NCBI GenBank assembly: GCA_039566865.1
Contig: CM076951.1
Location: 12,409,484 to 12,473,483 of the forward strand
Direction of reading: 5' to 3'
Length of the DNA: 64,000 nt
DNA from: Aurelia coerulea
Lineage: Eukaryota; Cnidaria; Scyphozoa; Semaeostomeae; Ulmaridae
Shown: positions 10,340 to 22,540 of the stretch, piece after piece
Numbering within the stretch: the stretch's first letter is position 1
How the letters are laid out: every line of letters begins with the position of its first letter
Position numbers and translations under genes: made by a program
The notes under the pieces: generated by a model
Seen by the model: only the letters and a program-made list of their open reading frames with translations
What the model was told of the DNA's origin: nothing
The model's database searches: none

Positions 10340-10812
10340 CTTGTAAAGGAAAAGAGAAATGCACTCAAAATTAGTTTTTCCAAAGTTTTGTTGGATTATG
10401 ATTTGTAGGAATATACTTTTTAAAAGACATATAATCATTTTTTGTAATTTAATTTTTTTAAATAATTTTCGTGAAAGACATAAATAAAATACTGGCCGTT
10501 TATTGCACATTTTTATCCTGAACAGGCCCGCAGAATATGATTTCTCCATTTTCTGGCCAAAGAGAAATATACTCAAAAATTAATTTTTCCTAAGTTTGTT
10601 CGGATTATTCCAAAGTAAATATATTTTTCCCCATTGCTTTAGCTCCCTTAGAAAGACAAATAAATAAAAAATCAGCCATTTATCACACATTTCTATCCTG
10701 AACAGGCCCCCAGAATGAAATGTCTTCATTTTCTGACCAAAGAGAAATACACTCAACAATTAGTTTTTCCAAAGTTTTGTTGGATTATTTCGCAGTAAAT
10801 ATGTTTTTTATA
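10340..10812. repeat. Three tandem units of about 180-210 bp
   Basis: The phrase AGAGAAATRCACTCAA...TTAGTTTTTCC(A)AAGTTT recurs at about 10350, 10561 and 10740. In the first two units it is followed by AAAGACA(TA)AATAAA, TTTATYRCACATTT and ATCCTGAACAGGCCC. The third unit is truncated. Confidence 0.75.
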
Positions 10813-11467
10813 CCTTCTCTTTAGCTTTCTCTTTATCCACCTGGGCCTCCTGTGTTTTGGGTAGATGATCATAAAAAAGTTAAACCAGTCTTGGGTGGCC
10901 TTTTCAAATTTTTATCCCCAGCTTTGTCTGGGTCACCTACTGAGGCCGGGGTGAAACCCTCACCCAAAGTTTGGAAAGCCTCAACTCTGGGGTTGCAAAG
11001 TGCTTGAACAGAAAATGCATTACCATCTCAATTGTCCAAGGGGGTTACTGGTATATGAAATGGGCTACTTTTTTCTGTATAAACCTTTTCCAAGAATTGT
11101 TGTTGGGGTCATATGATTACCAAATTGAAATCAAGCAACATTTACCAAAATCAAAATATTTAACTATCTAAAAATGTATAATGTGAAGTCTACAAGTAGG
11201 GCAATTTTCCATAGATGCAAACATAATTTTTGAGTATCCACATATTTCTTTGAGAATTGCCTGAAATAACAGACTCATCATATCAAACCCATAAATGCAA
11301 CACAAATATTGTAATCTCTAGAAAGGAGACTATTAACTCATGTGATCATGTAGAACAACAACAACCAATATTTACCTGCAACTAGAGGGAAAATCGTTTA
11401 AATCTTGCAAAAGAGAAAAAGAAGTTAATCTCAAGAGCTGAAAGGAAAGAAATAATAAAAAACGGAA
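10813..11467. other. No recognisable feature
   Basis: No gene or repeat recognised. The 66-codon ORF at 10971 has no family signature. Confidence 0.4.
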
Positions 11468-11722
11468 TTATAAGAAACTCTTCTCTAAGATTGCCAAAAA
11501 TCAAGGAACTTCAGTGCTTGGAGAATATAATAACTTATCTTGTTAGTTCCAGATTATTTTGATAAAGAAAATTTGTCACATACTGTATTTTACTTTAGTT
11601 TTACTTATTTTTTCTGTGTCATATTACTTGACAGGTGCTTGAGTAATGCCTAAAAAGTGGAAGGGCTTCAAAAACCTTTGTTTTAAATGTTCATGAGGGC
11701 AAAAGTAGTTAACATTCAGCTC
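11468..11722 (+). mobile_element. MITE family B, diverged copy
   Basis: AATTATAAGAAACTC, then TTTGATAAAGAAAATTTGTCACATA, GGTGCTTGAGTAATG, AAAAACCTTTGTTT and TGTTCATGAGGGCA follow the order of the better copy at 15500-15848. Its 3' end is missing. Confidence 0.65.
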
Positions 11723-12130
11723 GAGTCCCCCCCCCCCATGGGCCCAAATGATACTATCCATATTGGACTCCCTGTGGACAAAAGTATTCCCTTAATTGCG
11801 GAAGCCATAGCAACAGGGTTTCAAAAGCCATGCGCTTAATGGTGTATGGCCTGGCATATTCAGGTTTTCAGTGATTGTTTAACAAAGTGATTTCTTCAAT
11901 TAATGAATTTTCAAGTCCTTTTCCATGTGTGCTGGCAATTCTTCTTGTTTAAGTCCACTTTGGCCACTTCGTCCGTCCTAGGGTTCTCAAAGTGTTTTTC
12001 TTCTCAATCAGATGTTCAAATTTCTACAACTCATCCAGAAGACAATCTAATCTAAACAATGGAAATAACAATAGAACAATAGAATTGGCGTATATCTGTG
12101 GCGTACGGCACTCCCAGCTTCGCTGTAGGG
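11723..12130. other. No recognisable feature
   Basis: Contains a 12-C run near 11730. No gene was recognised. Confidence 0.4.
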
Positions 12131-12358
12131 TGATTGAGACAAAGAGTGGAACGCTAGACCAGCATATTCTCAATTTCTATTCTTAGTTTTGAATATATGT
12201 GAAACAGTTCTGCGTCTTGAATGCACGAACTTGTTCAAGTGGTCAGCGATCATAGCAATTTGTTTTCAATCACGCAAGTAGCATCTGCATTTGTCACTTT
12301 AATTTTGTATTCTTATGACTTAGTGTCAAATGAACTGTTCTTTTTCCTTCCTACATGC

Positions 12359-12396
12359 TCCTGTCAAGTTAGAATTGCAAAGCAAGGAGAAAACTG
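12359..12396 (+). other. Microexon-like block, type a, copy 1
   Basis: CTCCTGTCAAGTT...GAGAAAACTG followed by a consensus donor GTGAGT. The preceding pyrimidine tract ends in TG rather than AG, so this copy may have lost its acceptor. Homologous blocks are at 13633 and 25729. Confidence 0.35.
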
Positions 12397-13310
12397 GTGA
12401 GTTCACAATTCCCAGCCAGTCTGCAGAATACATATGGCAGTTCTGAACAAGATTTCACGAGCATGCAGACCAACAAAGCAGTGATATGCTTGCACGCAAG
12501 TTCTTTGTTTAACCTTTGTTTTTAAAGAAGTGAACTAAAGATCTCAATCAAAATCAGCATGCACATAACAATTGTGTGAAGAATCTTGTGTGTGCAGCTG
12601 CTACACTCTGCAGACTGGCACTAATTAATTTAATTTTCGTAAATATTTAAGTTCTGAAACATAGAAACATCTTATTGTGGACATTCGTTTGAAAGCTCTT
12701 GAAAGCTAGCACGTCACAGAAAGGAGGAAAGAAACATGTCAAAAAGTTTTATTTGAAGACTTTGATGTATATGTATATCAAATATCCAATCTCTTTCATC
12801 TTGCTAGGATATTTATCTGCCTGGTTCTGAGTCATTGATATTGCACAGGAGCTAACGCATTTTTATATATGGAGCTGAAGGATAACAACAACCCAAAGAG
12901 TTTATGCTTCATATGTAAAACAGTAAACAATTGTGCAGAATGCTCCTCAGCGTACAATGAAACTCATCCATCTGCACCAAGTGTTACTTTTGTATTTGAA
13001 GAAATATTGACTTTTGCTTTTTTTGCATCATAACTTCTGGTGATACTAAGTTTTAAACTGAATCAAGCAAACACCTTTTTGTTGTTTATGCTTGAATTCA
13101 TGAACTGCTATTTCAAAAAGTAACTTGAGAAAACCATCATACAGGGAAACACTTTCATTGTCAAAACTGAAATTTTTATTTTGGTCTCCAGGTTATTTAA
13201 TGGAAAAAATTCACGGATTTGCCCCCATGATCATTCTATCTGCTATGTTTAAATCTTTATTGCATGTTTTCAGAGGATGTGAGTTTCTAACTCGTTCTCT
13301 TTCACCATAG

Positions 13311-13370
13311 CACTCTAGCTTCAATTGCTGTTGTCAGGAAGAGTCAAATGAGGGCAAAGGAGAAAAACGG
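13311..13370 (+). other. Microexon-like block, type b, copy 1
   Basis: A 60-nt block preceded by TCTCTTTCACCATAG (polypyrimidine tract and AG) and followed by GTAAGAT, a strong donor. The block can be read open (LASIAVVRKS...AKEKN). A diverged copy lies at 25408-25465. This is consistent with a small duplicated exon, but no larger gene was assembled. Confidence 0.4.
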
Positions 13371-13632
13371 GTAAGATCATAATTTCAAGTATTAAATTTT
13401 TGCTGGTGGTTGAGACAAAGGGCTGAACGCTAGACCAGCATATTTTCAATTTCTATTCTTAGTTTTGAATATATGTGAAACAGTTCTGCGTCTTGAATGC
13501 ACGAACTTGTTCAAGTGGTCAGCGCTCATAGCAATTTGTTTTCAACCATGCAACCATGCAAGTAATATCTTCCAGTTGCCACTTTCATTTCTTGACTTAG
13601 TTACAAATGACCTGTTATTTTCCTTCCTCCTA

Positions 13633-13670
13633 GCTCCTGTCAAGTTGAAATTGCAAAAAAAGGAGAAACC
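13633..13670 (+). other. Microexon-like block, type a, copy 2
   Basis: Preceded by TTTTCCTTCCTCCTAG and followed by GTTAGT. Compared with copies 1 and 3 it carries an A-run expansion. Confidence 0.35.
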
Positions 13671-13876
13671 AGTTAGTTCAACTGCCTTTAATTTGCTTTT
13701 CCTAAGATCTGATATCTAAACATTGAAGCACCTTATTGTGAACATTAATTGATTGGTCTGAAATGTCTTGAAAGCTAACAGGGTACAGAAAAAAGGAAGA
13801 AACCTGTAGAAAAGTTTGGTTTGAAGACTTTCATGTATCTATTTATAACAAATATCCTATCCCTTTCATCTTGATA

Positions 13877-13884
13877 GGATAATT
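13877..13884. repeat. Merlin target site duplication, left (GGATAATT)
   Basis: The exact 8-bp GGATAATT directly abuts the left terminus and recurs at 25099-25106 directly after the right terminus. In the related unfilled unit near 12808 the site reads GGATATTT once. Confidence 0.9.
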
Positions 13885-14575
13885 GGCGGAACTTACGAAT
13901 TCGGAACATCGTTTATATATATAAGGTATATACTATATGAAAGCCTGTACTCTAAGGAGTCTGAATATGCAATAATATTTGGGGTAACCCCCCTACGAGG
14001 AAAGTTATCGGCAAAACATGATCGCAGTGATCTGGCCTAAACTTCGCAACATAAGTCGCTTACCGAACGTACCACTTGGTCGGTACGAACACGAAAAATG
14101 ACGACTTCTTTGGCCTAAAACGTTGACTGCAGACACCGATTCATGGCCTAAACAAGGCAGCCTTTCACCAACATTAACAACAAGAAACAAATGCTGTAGA
14201 AACTACTTTGTAAACTCACCGCCATGAGCAGGTCTTTTCTCTACACCACCAAGGCTGTAAATGAAAATTTGAGCGCCACTTCCACCTGGTTTCTTGCGAA
14301 CTGGCGGCGCCACCGCCAAATAATTATCTGTTTCGCGCCAAAATCCAAGCCAACATCCAAGCGAGGCAACCTCGATTCCATTTGTCTATTTTTAGCGCCA
14401 GGGCTACAGGGCCAGAGGGTTTCGTCCTGGGGGTATCAGAGTCTTTTCCTTGCCAAAAGGTAATGCCTCAACCTTCACTTTTTCACAGAAGTAAACCTTT
14501 TTTAAAAATCCTATTTAAAAAAATCCTTATTCCTGTTTTTTTCCTTTTTTTTGGAAAAATAGGCCGATTTTTAAA
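13885..14575. repeat. Merlin left terminal inverted repeat (~0.7 kb)
   Basis: The reverse complement occurs at 24408-25098 with only a handful of substitutions (for example near 14389 and 14424). Both termini contain the same open stretches. They are noncoding copies of each other, not two genes. Confidence 0.9.
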
Positions 14576-15430
14576 ACTTGTTTCGCCTAAACTTTGAGGT
14601 CATTGGCTTTGCTTTTTTGGAGAAATAGGCCGATTTTGAAAATTCTTATTTTTTCTCAAACTTTAAGGTCATAGGCTTTGTTTTTTTGGAGAAATAGGCT
14701 GATTTTGAAAATTCTTATTTTTGCCTAAACTTTAAGGTAATAGGCTTTGCTTTTTGGAAAAATTGACATTTTGAAAATTCTTCTTTGCTTTTTTGGAGAA
14801 ATAGGCTGATTTTGAAAATTCTTCTTTTTTCTCAAACTTTAAGGTAATAGGCTTTGCTTTTTTGGAAAAATAGGCCGATTTTGAAAATTCTTCTTTTTTC
14901 TCAAACTATAAGGTCATATTCTTTGTTTTTTTTTTGGAGAAATAGGCCGATTTTGAAAATTCTTATTTTTTCCTAAATTTAAAGGTAATAGGCTTTGCTT
15001 TTTTGGAGAAATAGGCCGATTTTGAAAATTCTTATTTTTGCCTAAACTTCGAGGTCATAGGCTTTGATTTTTTGGAGAAATTGACATTTTGAAAATTCTT
15101 ATTTTTTCCTAAACTTTAAGGTAATAGGCTTTGCTTTTTTGGAGAAATAGGCCGATTTTGAAAACTCTTATTTTTTCCTAAACTTTAAGGTAATAGGCTT
15201 TGCTTTTTTCGCAAAAGTAGGCCGATTTTGAAAATTCTTATTTTTGCCTAAACTTCGAGGTCATAGGCTTTGCTTTTTGGAAAAATAGACATTTTGAAAA
15301 TTCTTCTTTTTTCTCAAACTATAAGGTCATATTCTTTGTTTTTTTTTTGGAGAAATAGGCCGATTTTGAAAATTCTTATTTTTGCCTAAACTTTGAGGTC
15401 ATAGGCTTTGCTTTTTGGAAAAATAGACCT
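14576..15430 (+). repeat. Left subterminal array of ~66-70-bp repeats
   Basis: About 12-13 imperfect units of the type GAAATAGGCCGATTTTGAAAATTCTT...CTCAAACTTTAAGGTCATAGGCTTTG. The same array in inverse orientation lies at 23735-24420, so both extend the inverted termini, but with different unit orders. Confidence 0.9.
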
Positions 15431-15499
15431 TTTCATTAGTAAAACTAGAATTTGAACATTCTCTGTTTTCCAAGAACGTACGGCATATACACGTATTTT

Positions 15500-15848
15500 T
15501 GTTATGAGAAACTGTCCATAACGAGCTCCTCTAAACAATTAAGAAGCTCCAGTACTAGGAAAATATAACTCACGAAACTATTTACTTTGATAAAGGAAAT
15601 CCTTGACATATTTTTACTTTCATTTGTTTCCTGTATCAAATTATTTGTAAGGTACTTGAGAAGTGTCCAAACATCAGAAAGGCTTAAAAACCTTGTTTGG
15701 ACATGTTCACGAGGGCACATGTATTGAATATGAAGATTGTTATAGGACCTATAAGAAACTCGTAAGGAACTCTGGGTACTCAAAATCTGACGATTTTAAG
15801 AAACCTTCAGTACTGGCCTGAATTCTTAGTTACTTGTAAAAAAATAAC
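15500..15848 (+). mobile_element. MITE family B, copy inside the Merlin element (left)
   Basis: Begins GTTATGAGAAACTG and ends TTCTTAGTTACTTGTAAAAA. An inverted, diverged copy is at 21424-21793. Shared internal phrases are CCAGTACT, TTTGATAAAGGAAATCCTTGACATAT and TTCACGAGGGCACA. Confidence 0.7.
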
Positions 15849-15949
15849 GTGTAGTACGGCCTATCCCGAAACAGTAACGTGAAGGGCTTTTGCGTCTTTT
15901 TTTTTAATTGAATGATTGGCAAGTGCATTTGTATCCAATTGCAGAAGGT

Positions 15950-16457
15950 TGCAATTTTAACGAGATATTGTTTGCACAACTATTCATCTGGACTTCTTGC
16001 GCATATGTCAGGTAAATGTATCCCTTTTGAAACAATGCGAGCAGCCCTCAGATTAACCAAACTTCTATCCAACCGCATGGAGATTTCTATTTAGGCGCAA
16101 AGAAGTCTATGTGGGCGCAAAAGAAGGTATTCGTTTTAATGATAAAAACTGATAAAAAATCAACATTACTGTTTATACAGCTATTTATTAGGACTTCCTA
16201 CATGTATTACTGTTATGTATCCCAACTAAAAACAATGCGAGCAGCCCTCAGATTAACCAAACTTCTATCCAACCGCATGGAGATTTCTATTTGGGCGCAA
16301 AGAAGTCTATTTGGGCGCATAACAAGGTATTCATCTTTAGGATAAAAATTGTTAAAAATTCAACGTTACTGTTTATACAGCTATTCATTAGGAATTACTA
16401 CATGTAGTACTGGTATGTATCCGAGTTGAAACAATGCGAGCAGCCCTCAGATTACCG
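15950..16457 (+). repeat. ~205-bp tandem repeat, 2.5 units
   Basis: AACAATGCGAGCAGCCCTCA recurs at 16032, 16221 and 16430, with flanking CAACATTACTGTTTATACAG and CCGCATGGAGATTTCTATT. The last unit breaks off at ATTACC and runs into a different sequence. Confidence 0.8.
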
Positions 16458-18118
16458 AAGGGGGCTTTGGGGCTCCACGGGTTGCGGGTGTGGCTAATTT
16501 TAGAGCTTAGGTTTATGTTATTGGGTTTAAATCATACGGGTTTCCCGGGTTTGAGATGTGTCACGGATGCAGGTTTGGCCAATCTTTATGGTATCATGTT
16601 TTCGAAGTCATACAGTCCCCGTAGTTGGCTGAGATTGAGAAAGCTGCTTCCGAATGCTTTAAACAATGCATAAATCCAAGATCATTGACGAGAATTGTAT
16701 TTTTATTTTTTACGTGTAGTTTCGGGTTTTGGTACCGGTTTGCATATTCTAGTACCCTCTCCCCAAAACCCCCTCATCAAGCGAACTTTAATCTCATCGC
16801 ATAGAGATTTATATCCCAGCGATTTCTATCCCGAATTTATCTAATGATTGTGTAAGTTTGTGTGTACTGTAAGTCCATCAAGGGCCAATTTTCTCCTAAA
16901 AGCTGAAGCAAGTCCTTTAAAACAGATAGCCATCTCCTTCCACCCAAATTAATTTCTCTTATTTGTCTTGTTCAGGGCTGCCGAGAGCGAGGGCGGGCCC
17001 TGGGGCAAATAGTGGATGCGGGCCCCTTGCTTAATACTGGAACCAAAAGCGTAGACTCATGACATATGTCCCTCTACCTTTCGCGTGTTGTTTTTGTTCT
17101 TATCGCTCCAGTTGTTGCGGCAAGTCTGCAAGGGGAGCAAAACAAGAGACTTTTGGAATGAGTCTACGAAGAGCGCACAACTGGGAAAATTTCATGAATT
17201 CCAGAACATAAAAATTGTGAATATTTTTGTCGGATTTTCAGACTAAAGTGCAACGCAATGTCCAATCCTGATTTATTTCTAGCTGGGAAATAAGAGACTG
17301 CAAGAACCAGGCCTGTTTTTTTAAACTAGGTATATTGGGGGGCATGCAAGAACTCAATGCGAGCGTAGGGAGCAGAAATGTAGTTCGGGGGCTTGATCAA
17401 AGAAAAAAGGGATCGCAGGTGATAGGGGTCTTTCCGGAAAATTTTGAATGTAGGACGTCAATTTCACGAGGATATAGATTCCTTTCGAATTGCATAATAT
17501 AAAAAATTACATCTCTTCCAACGGGCCTGAGGAACGTAGATTGAAAAGTAGTAGTTTTCTGAAAGAGTTTATTTATTCGAAAATATCAGTAGTAGCATGA
17601 GCAATATTTCCTGTCGCTTATTCTCAATACGATTTAGCGAAACAACTTCGGGGTAAAATAACGCACTACTTCCAAATATAGGAGAAAATTGCTCTGAAGA
17701 TAGGATCAATATAATATAATCAACATCAATATAACACAATCCTAGACATCAAGAGTTATAGTCATGTGACCTAATCATGTGATACAGTCATGTGGTACAG
17801 TCAGGTTTATAAACTCACAAAATAGTTTGTATTAGGGCACAAATAAACTCATTTTTTATAAGAAACTAAGGTCCAAGGCTGGTAGGCAGTTTCTTATATT
17901 CTGGGCCACTTTGATATCAAGAGTTTCTTACGTGTTTCTTCTATTTTGAATGCCGGACATGTAAAGTTAATGTTGCTTTGAAATGCTGCAATATATAAAG
18001 TCAAACTATCAATTTTCTCCTCCGCAGAGGTATCGGGATAATTAGGTTGGCCTACGATAACTAAACAATAGAAATGAAAATGTATTAAAAGTTTACAATT
18101 GCAATTAATTATACTTTT
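16458..18118. other. Merlin interior without a recognised gene
   Basis: An open stretch to 16673 has coding-like composition but no recognised family. Around 16975, GGGCTGCCGAGAGCGAGGG...GGGCCCTGGGGC resembles hAT-type transposon ends, but no partner end was found. A family A MITE fragment follows at 17850-17975. Confidence 0.4.
17850..17975 (-). mobile_element. MITE family A fragment, reverse orientation
   Basis: TTTTTTATAAGAAACTAAGGTCC...GGCAGTTTCTTA...GGGCCACTTTGAT is the reverse complement of the 3' end of the copies at 2598 and 48108. Confidence 0.6.
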
Positions 18119-19913
18119 CTATTTGATGGTTTTTATAGAATCAGCTATCATTTCAGCATTCGGACGATTGTCTTTTGCTCTGCATGTTTCACAAACTTCC
18201 AACAGTTTGTCCTTCCTGCTGCCTGAGGACATGGATTCGGCAACCTTCTTCATAATGACGCCCAAAGAAAATATGTCACTGTTGGTGGAATGAACCTCTT
18301 GCCCGCTCAAAATGTCAGGGTCCACATGAGAATGAAAGGACTGATATTTTCGTTTGATGGCAACTGAGGCTCTTGTTGCTTCGCCGAAGTCCAAAATCAT
18401 CGGATTCCATTCCCTCGTTTGGTCACCATTATCTGCCACAATCTGGAACTTCACTATTGCGACATTGTCAGTCTTCAAGTCGTTATGGAGGAACCCATTG
18501 CAATGAACGTGGTGAAGTCCCAAAGCTAATTTTTCCATAATCGACAACTTTTCCCCGTCAGTGACATTTTCAGTGTTACTGCGCAGAAGTTTCAGAATGG
18601 TAATGCAGCTGTCATGCCTGGTGCACAGCTGCATCACTAGGGAAAAAGGCCTAGAATTTAAAATCACTCCAAACAGCAAAGGAATGCTATAATGTGGAGT
18701 GATGTTGATGAGTGTCCTTGCCTCCTTCACTGCTCGGTTCCTCAATGAATTGAGTGAATAGCTGGCGTGTTCTTTATACTCCTTCACAGCGACAGGCAAC
18801 TTGCGGTATACCATCATTGACACTCTTGCGAAAGTTCCTTCACCCATCAATGACTCTCCTCCTCCAATTGGCACAAGCATCTTTCTGTCGATGTATCTGT
18901 CCTTTGGTATGTCGCTATACACAGACTGGGGGATGTTATATGCGGATACTTCTGCAGCTTGACATTCAACCGACTTAGTGTCCTTAGGTTTATTGTGTTG
19001 CTGACAAGGATCTGTTTGACATGCTACATGTTCAAAGAAGATTGCAGCTTGGTCTGCTGTCGCTGTTGCAATTGTCTCCTTAAGCTTCAACCCGTAATAG
19101 CTATAAGGCTCCGATGCAGTGTGTTGCCGTTTCACTCCTGGAAAAGCCTGCTTCATTGCCATTCCCACATGCTTGGTTGAAATGCGTCTATCAATGAAGT
19201 TTCCTTTCACCAGTAATAGCAGTTCACTGACAGCAAACTTTTCTTTCCATATTCTCCCTTTCTTGGTGTCATCAAATTCGAACTTATCTGTCAACCTGAA
19301 ATGAACAAGCGTTAAGTTTAAGTTTACAAAAATATTCTTTGAAAAGGATGGAGACAATATGCCACTACTTCCTTCATTACTTCATTATTACTGCATTAGT
19401 TTCTGCAGACTAGTTCAATTTGATGTAGTTACTTATCTCTTAAATTTGGAACAGACAATATTTGTTTTAAGGGACTGCCACCCTTATGCCTTACTCCCCC
19501 TTGGGCGATTGCTCCCCCTATTTTCAGGGGAAATTATAATCACAGCAAAAATTTCATGGCACATTAACAATATTGCATTGAATTGTTTCTAAAATACATG
19601 GACTGTGTCGTTTTTTTAACGATTCCTATTGTAGTTCTTCTTCGTTCCTTCTCAGTGAATAGTATACCTAAATATTGTTCAAGTCACACTCTGATGAGGA
19701 CACGAGTTAGAGAGGCCTGTGTGCTAAATATCTTGTCTTGTTTGCATCCGAACTTCTTTTATACAGTTTAAATATTGTTCTATTATTCGATACATACCAG
19801 TTCGCCAAATCTTTGGTGGTACTTTGCACATTTCGTTCCTCCTTAGAATCATCGTCGGTCTTTGCTGGTTCAGCAGATTCTTCAAAAAGGTCCATCGAGT
19901 ATAGGGCTGCCAT
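18119..19913 (-). CDS. Protein kinase, two exons, carried by the Merlin transposon
   Basis: Exon 1 is 19913-19798 (ATG to a GTATGT donor). Exon 2 is 19295-18119, after TTTCATTTCAG. The 502-bp intron is phase 2, and the joined frame gives 430 residues. The kinase domain covers about residues 185-425: Gly loop GEGTFARV (190-197), VAIK-type Lys in VAVKEY (210), HND in place of HRD followed by LKTDN (309-315), DFG (341-343), and SDIFSLGV after a DPDIL in the APE position. All catalytic residues are present, so activity is likely. Residues 1-38 are acidic. Residues 40-110 form a separate small domain (LLLLVKGNFIDRRIST...FPGVKR...YYGLKLK) that may be a winged-helix or similar DNA-binding fold (inference). 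It lies between the two ends of an intact transposon, 2.6 kb upstream of the transposase and on the opposite strand. Substrate unknown. Confidence 0.88.
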
Positions 19914-21423
19914 TTCTGTTACTGTTTAATCTCGGGAATGATCAGTTGAATTTTAATTCAGAGTCCTGCTTCAACCATACTTATAAGGAGACGTATGATG
20001 TAAACCAGATGCATAAAAGAAGACAATGTGACTGTATGAATGAACGCTATCTGTAGGAGGTAATTAATTCAGGTATTTCGATTCAATGGAGTAGTATGCT
20101 GTGAAAATGGAATGCTATTGTAATGACGATGACGTTAAGAATTATGTCGTCAGAGAGGGTGGCTACTGCTCTCGCAAGCCCTCTGAAAGACCTAATATGG
20201 TACGAAAGTGGAAACACCTTCTTTTCCAATTACAACAGCAGAATGATGTAATGAGGATGCAACGATGATGAAATCATAAACGGAGAAAAGCTTTATAAAT
20301 GCCAACTTCGTCAGCAGGGGCGTGGGTACCAGTTGACAGGCGTGCGCAATTTCCTCTTTGTCCATTCATGTTTAGTCCTTAGAAAATTTGTTCCAAGTCT
20401 TCTGACCGTGTTATGTGTTTTGGAAATTAAATTTTTTTTAGGAAACTCGTTTACAGCTCAATAATTAAAAAACTTGGAGGACAAATTTGTCACTGGCCAG
20501 TTCATGTTATAGACGCAATGATTTAATATCATGATGTAGAAATGAAATTCAAACAATCAAAATGACAAGCACCTAAGGCTGAAGGAATAATAGATCGCTG
20601 AAAAATGTAACTGCTATCGTGGAGATTCGAAACACATTTGAAATATGGTATGAAATGAAGTGAACGTTTCTTGTCTTGAAATAAGAACGAGAGCAACATT
20701 TCATGATCGTGAATAAACTGAAAAGGTTGCAACTTCTTAAGAAGCAACACAACTGATTTTTTCAAGGATTAAACTTATTTCAATTGTTAATTAATCTTTT
20801 ATACCCTCCTCCTGAATTTTTGCTCCGTGAAAACCATACTCCAAAGGATAAATTTGACCGAAAAACCATCTGATTTAACAAATTATCCCCTTTTGCTTTG
20901 TTTCGAAAACCTGCTCAAAAGAAATCGCCTTCTTTTAATATCCTCCACTAGGAAAGATAGTTGAATATGATACCCTGAAAAACAGCATTTTATAGGCTGA
21001 AAGTTTCTTAAGTTTCTAATATATTTGCTGGAAAGTCTAGGAAAAATAGGTCCCAACAGACAAATATCATTTAGAGATAGATTAGCCATAGGTGTATGTT
21101 GTCAATGATTTTCAAGAACATCAATTAACATTTGAAAAACAAGGAACCTAAAAAAAATGGTTAAATCAAAGACATACTGTATTTGTAGCAATTTCTTATG
21201 AGCCCTGCACGCAGTGGAATACTCCCCAGACCGTCAGACCAAGACTCAGTGTTCATCAAAATGCAAAAACTTCATTTTGGGTAGGAGCCTCATGAGTTTC
21301 TTATATTTAGGGGGGCTAAGCATTCTTCAATTGCCTAAAAGTTTCTTTTAAGTGGTTTGGTTTCTTAAATGCGGGGCCTTACTGCAGTGTATTAAATTTG
21401 ATCAATTTCCATTCGTACACATA
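19914..21423. other. Merlin interior, no gene recognised
   Basis: Contains the upstream region of the kinase gene. Around 21285-21380 are phrases such as GAGTTTCTTATATTTAG related to the TAAGAAACT MITE ends. No further ORF has a family signature. Confidence 0.4.
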
Positions 21424-21793
21424 TTTTTTGTATAAGAAACTAAGAATTTGACCAGTACTGGAAGTTTATTATAGTTTTCTGATTTTGAGTACACAGAGTT
21501 TCTTACGAGTTTCTTTCATTAAAAACCAAAACAATCCTCATGTGTCCTGTGCCTGTGCCCTGTGTCCTGTGCCCTCGTGAACATTTCAAAATACGGTCTT
21601 TTTATACCCTTCCAATGTTTAGACGTTACTATGATACTGGACTCAAGTGAAAATGAACCAAAATATGTCAAGGATTTCCTTTATCAAAATAAATAGTTTC
21701 TTAGCTTATATTTTCCCAGTACTGGAGTTCTTAATTTTTTGGCGAGCTGAGAGTTGAGTTTCTTATGGGCAGTTTCTTATAAGAAAAATAAGT
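21424..21793 (-). mobile_element. MITE family B, copy inside the Merlin element (right)
   Basis: Reverse-oriented counterpart of 15500-15848. It starts TTTTTTGTATAAGAAACTAAG and ends GGCAGTTTCTTATAAGAAAAA. It contains a local expansion of GTGTCCTGTGCC units near 21541-21575. Confidence 0.7.
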
Positions 21794-22540
21794 GTATTCC
21801 TATACCCATCTATGCTCTGCTCTGTATCGGTTTTCGTAAATATTTTCTTATATTTTCGTATTGCTACACCTGACGATAAGGTTTAAAATCTAACTGGCCA
21901 TGAACACTAGCCATGAACCGTTGTCGTCAAAGTTGGAGTCGATTTTTTTATTGCCATTGTTGAATGCAGTCAAAGTTGTCAAGTCGAAAATGTGATAAAA
22001 AGACAATAATTAGGTAGGAAAATAAATATCTATTATGAAATTATTCAACAGCCGTATGGTGCACGTATTTTTGCAACAAACCAATAATACGAAATGTAAA
22101 TCTCAGAATGCATAAAAATCAAATACTAAAGCACTGAAAAATATAAGTTAAAAAAATCTATATTTGATTAACATAGATCCTCATCATGTTTCGCATTGCA
22201 CTTGGAAACTTCACCACACCCCTTTTTGCATCATGGTTTGCGTAATGCTACATGTCGGAATGTTACGTCGGAGGGGAAAATGCCAGCATCTTTGCATTTG
22301 AAATAACAAAACGTTTACTATCACGCCCACAGTCATCTTCGCTACCTCAATTGAATCTCAATTTTGTTTCGTATCTGTAATTTGTCATCAATCGATGCTC
22401 CCTGTATTGTAATGTATATTTTCGGAGTTCATACCATATTTGACAAAGCGAATGACGAATTGCTGTGCTACGCAAGATGACGCAACTGCTAAAGGTCTTT
22501 TCTGGGCAATTCAACATTACAATTATGCATTGATAGAATA
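21794..22540. other. Upstream region of the transposase gene, no gene
   Basis: AT-rich and noncoding. No promoter element was singled out. Confidence 0.4.

Larger units (their letters stand above)
12131..13884 (+). repeat. Tandem locus repeat, units 1 and 2 (left of the Merlin insertion)
   Basis: A block starting GTTGAGACAAAG...CGCTAGACCAGCATATT and running through ATATATGTGAAACAGTTCTGCG begins at 12131 and again at 13407. A third copy begins at 25502. The units also share AAGCACCTTATTGTGGACATT-type and CTTTCATCTTGNTAGGATA-type segments. Unit 1 is 1.28 kb. Unit 2 is about 0.87 kb once the Merlin element is discounted. Confidence 0.75.

Noticed and set aside
14005..14463. Pair of ORFs conserved at both Merlin ends
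   Set aside because: Conservation reflects the inverted termini. There is no codon-level evidence of selection.
14576..15430. CRISPR-like array
   Set aside because: Units are contiguous and degenerate, without unique spacers, and the DNA is animal.
16434..16673. 80-codon ORF as a real gene
   Set aside because: It starts inside the 205-bp tandem repeat and has no recognisable domain.
16975..17050. hAT-type transposon end
   Set aside because: The GGGCTGCCGAG...GGGCCCTGGGGC motif is suggestive, but no matching opposite end or 8-bp duplication was seen.
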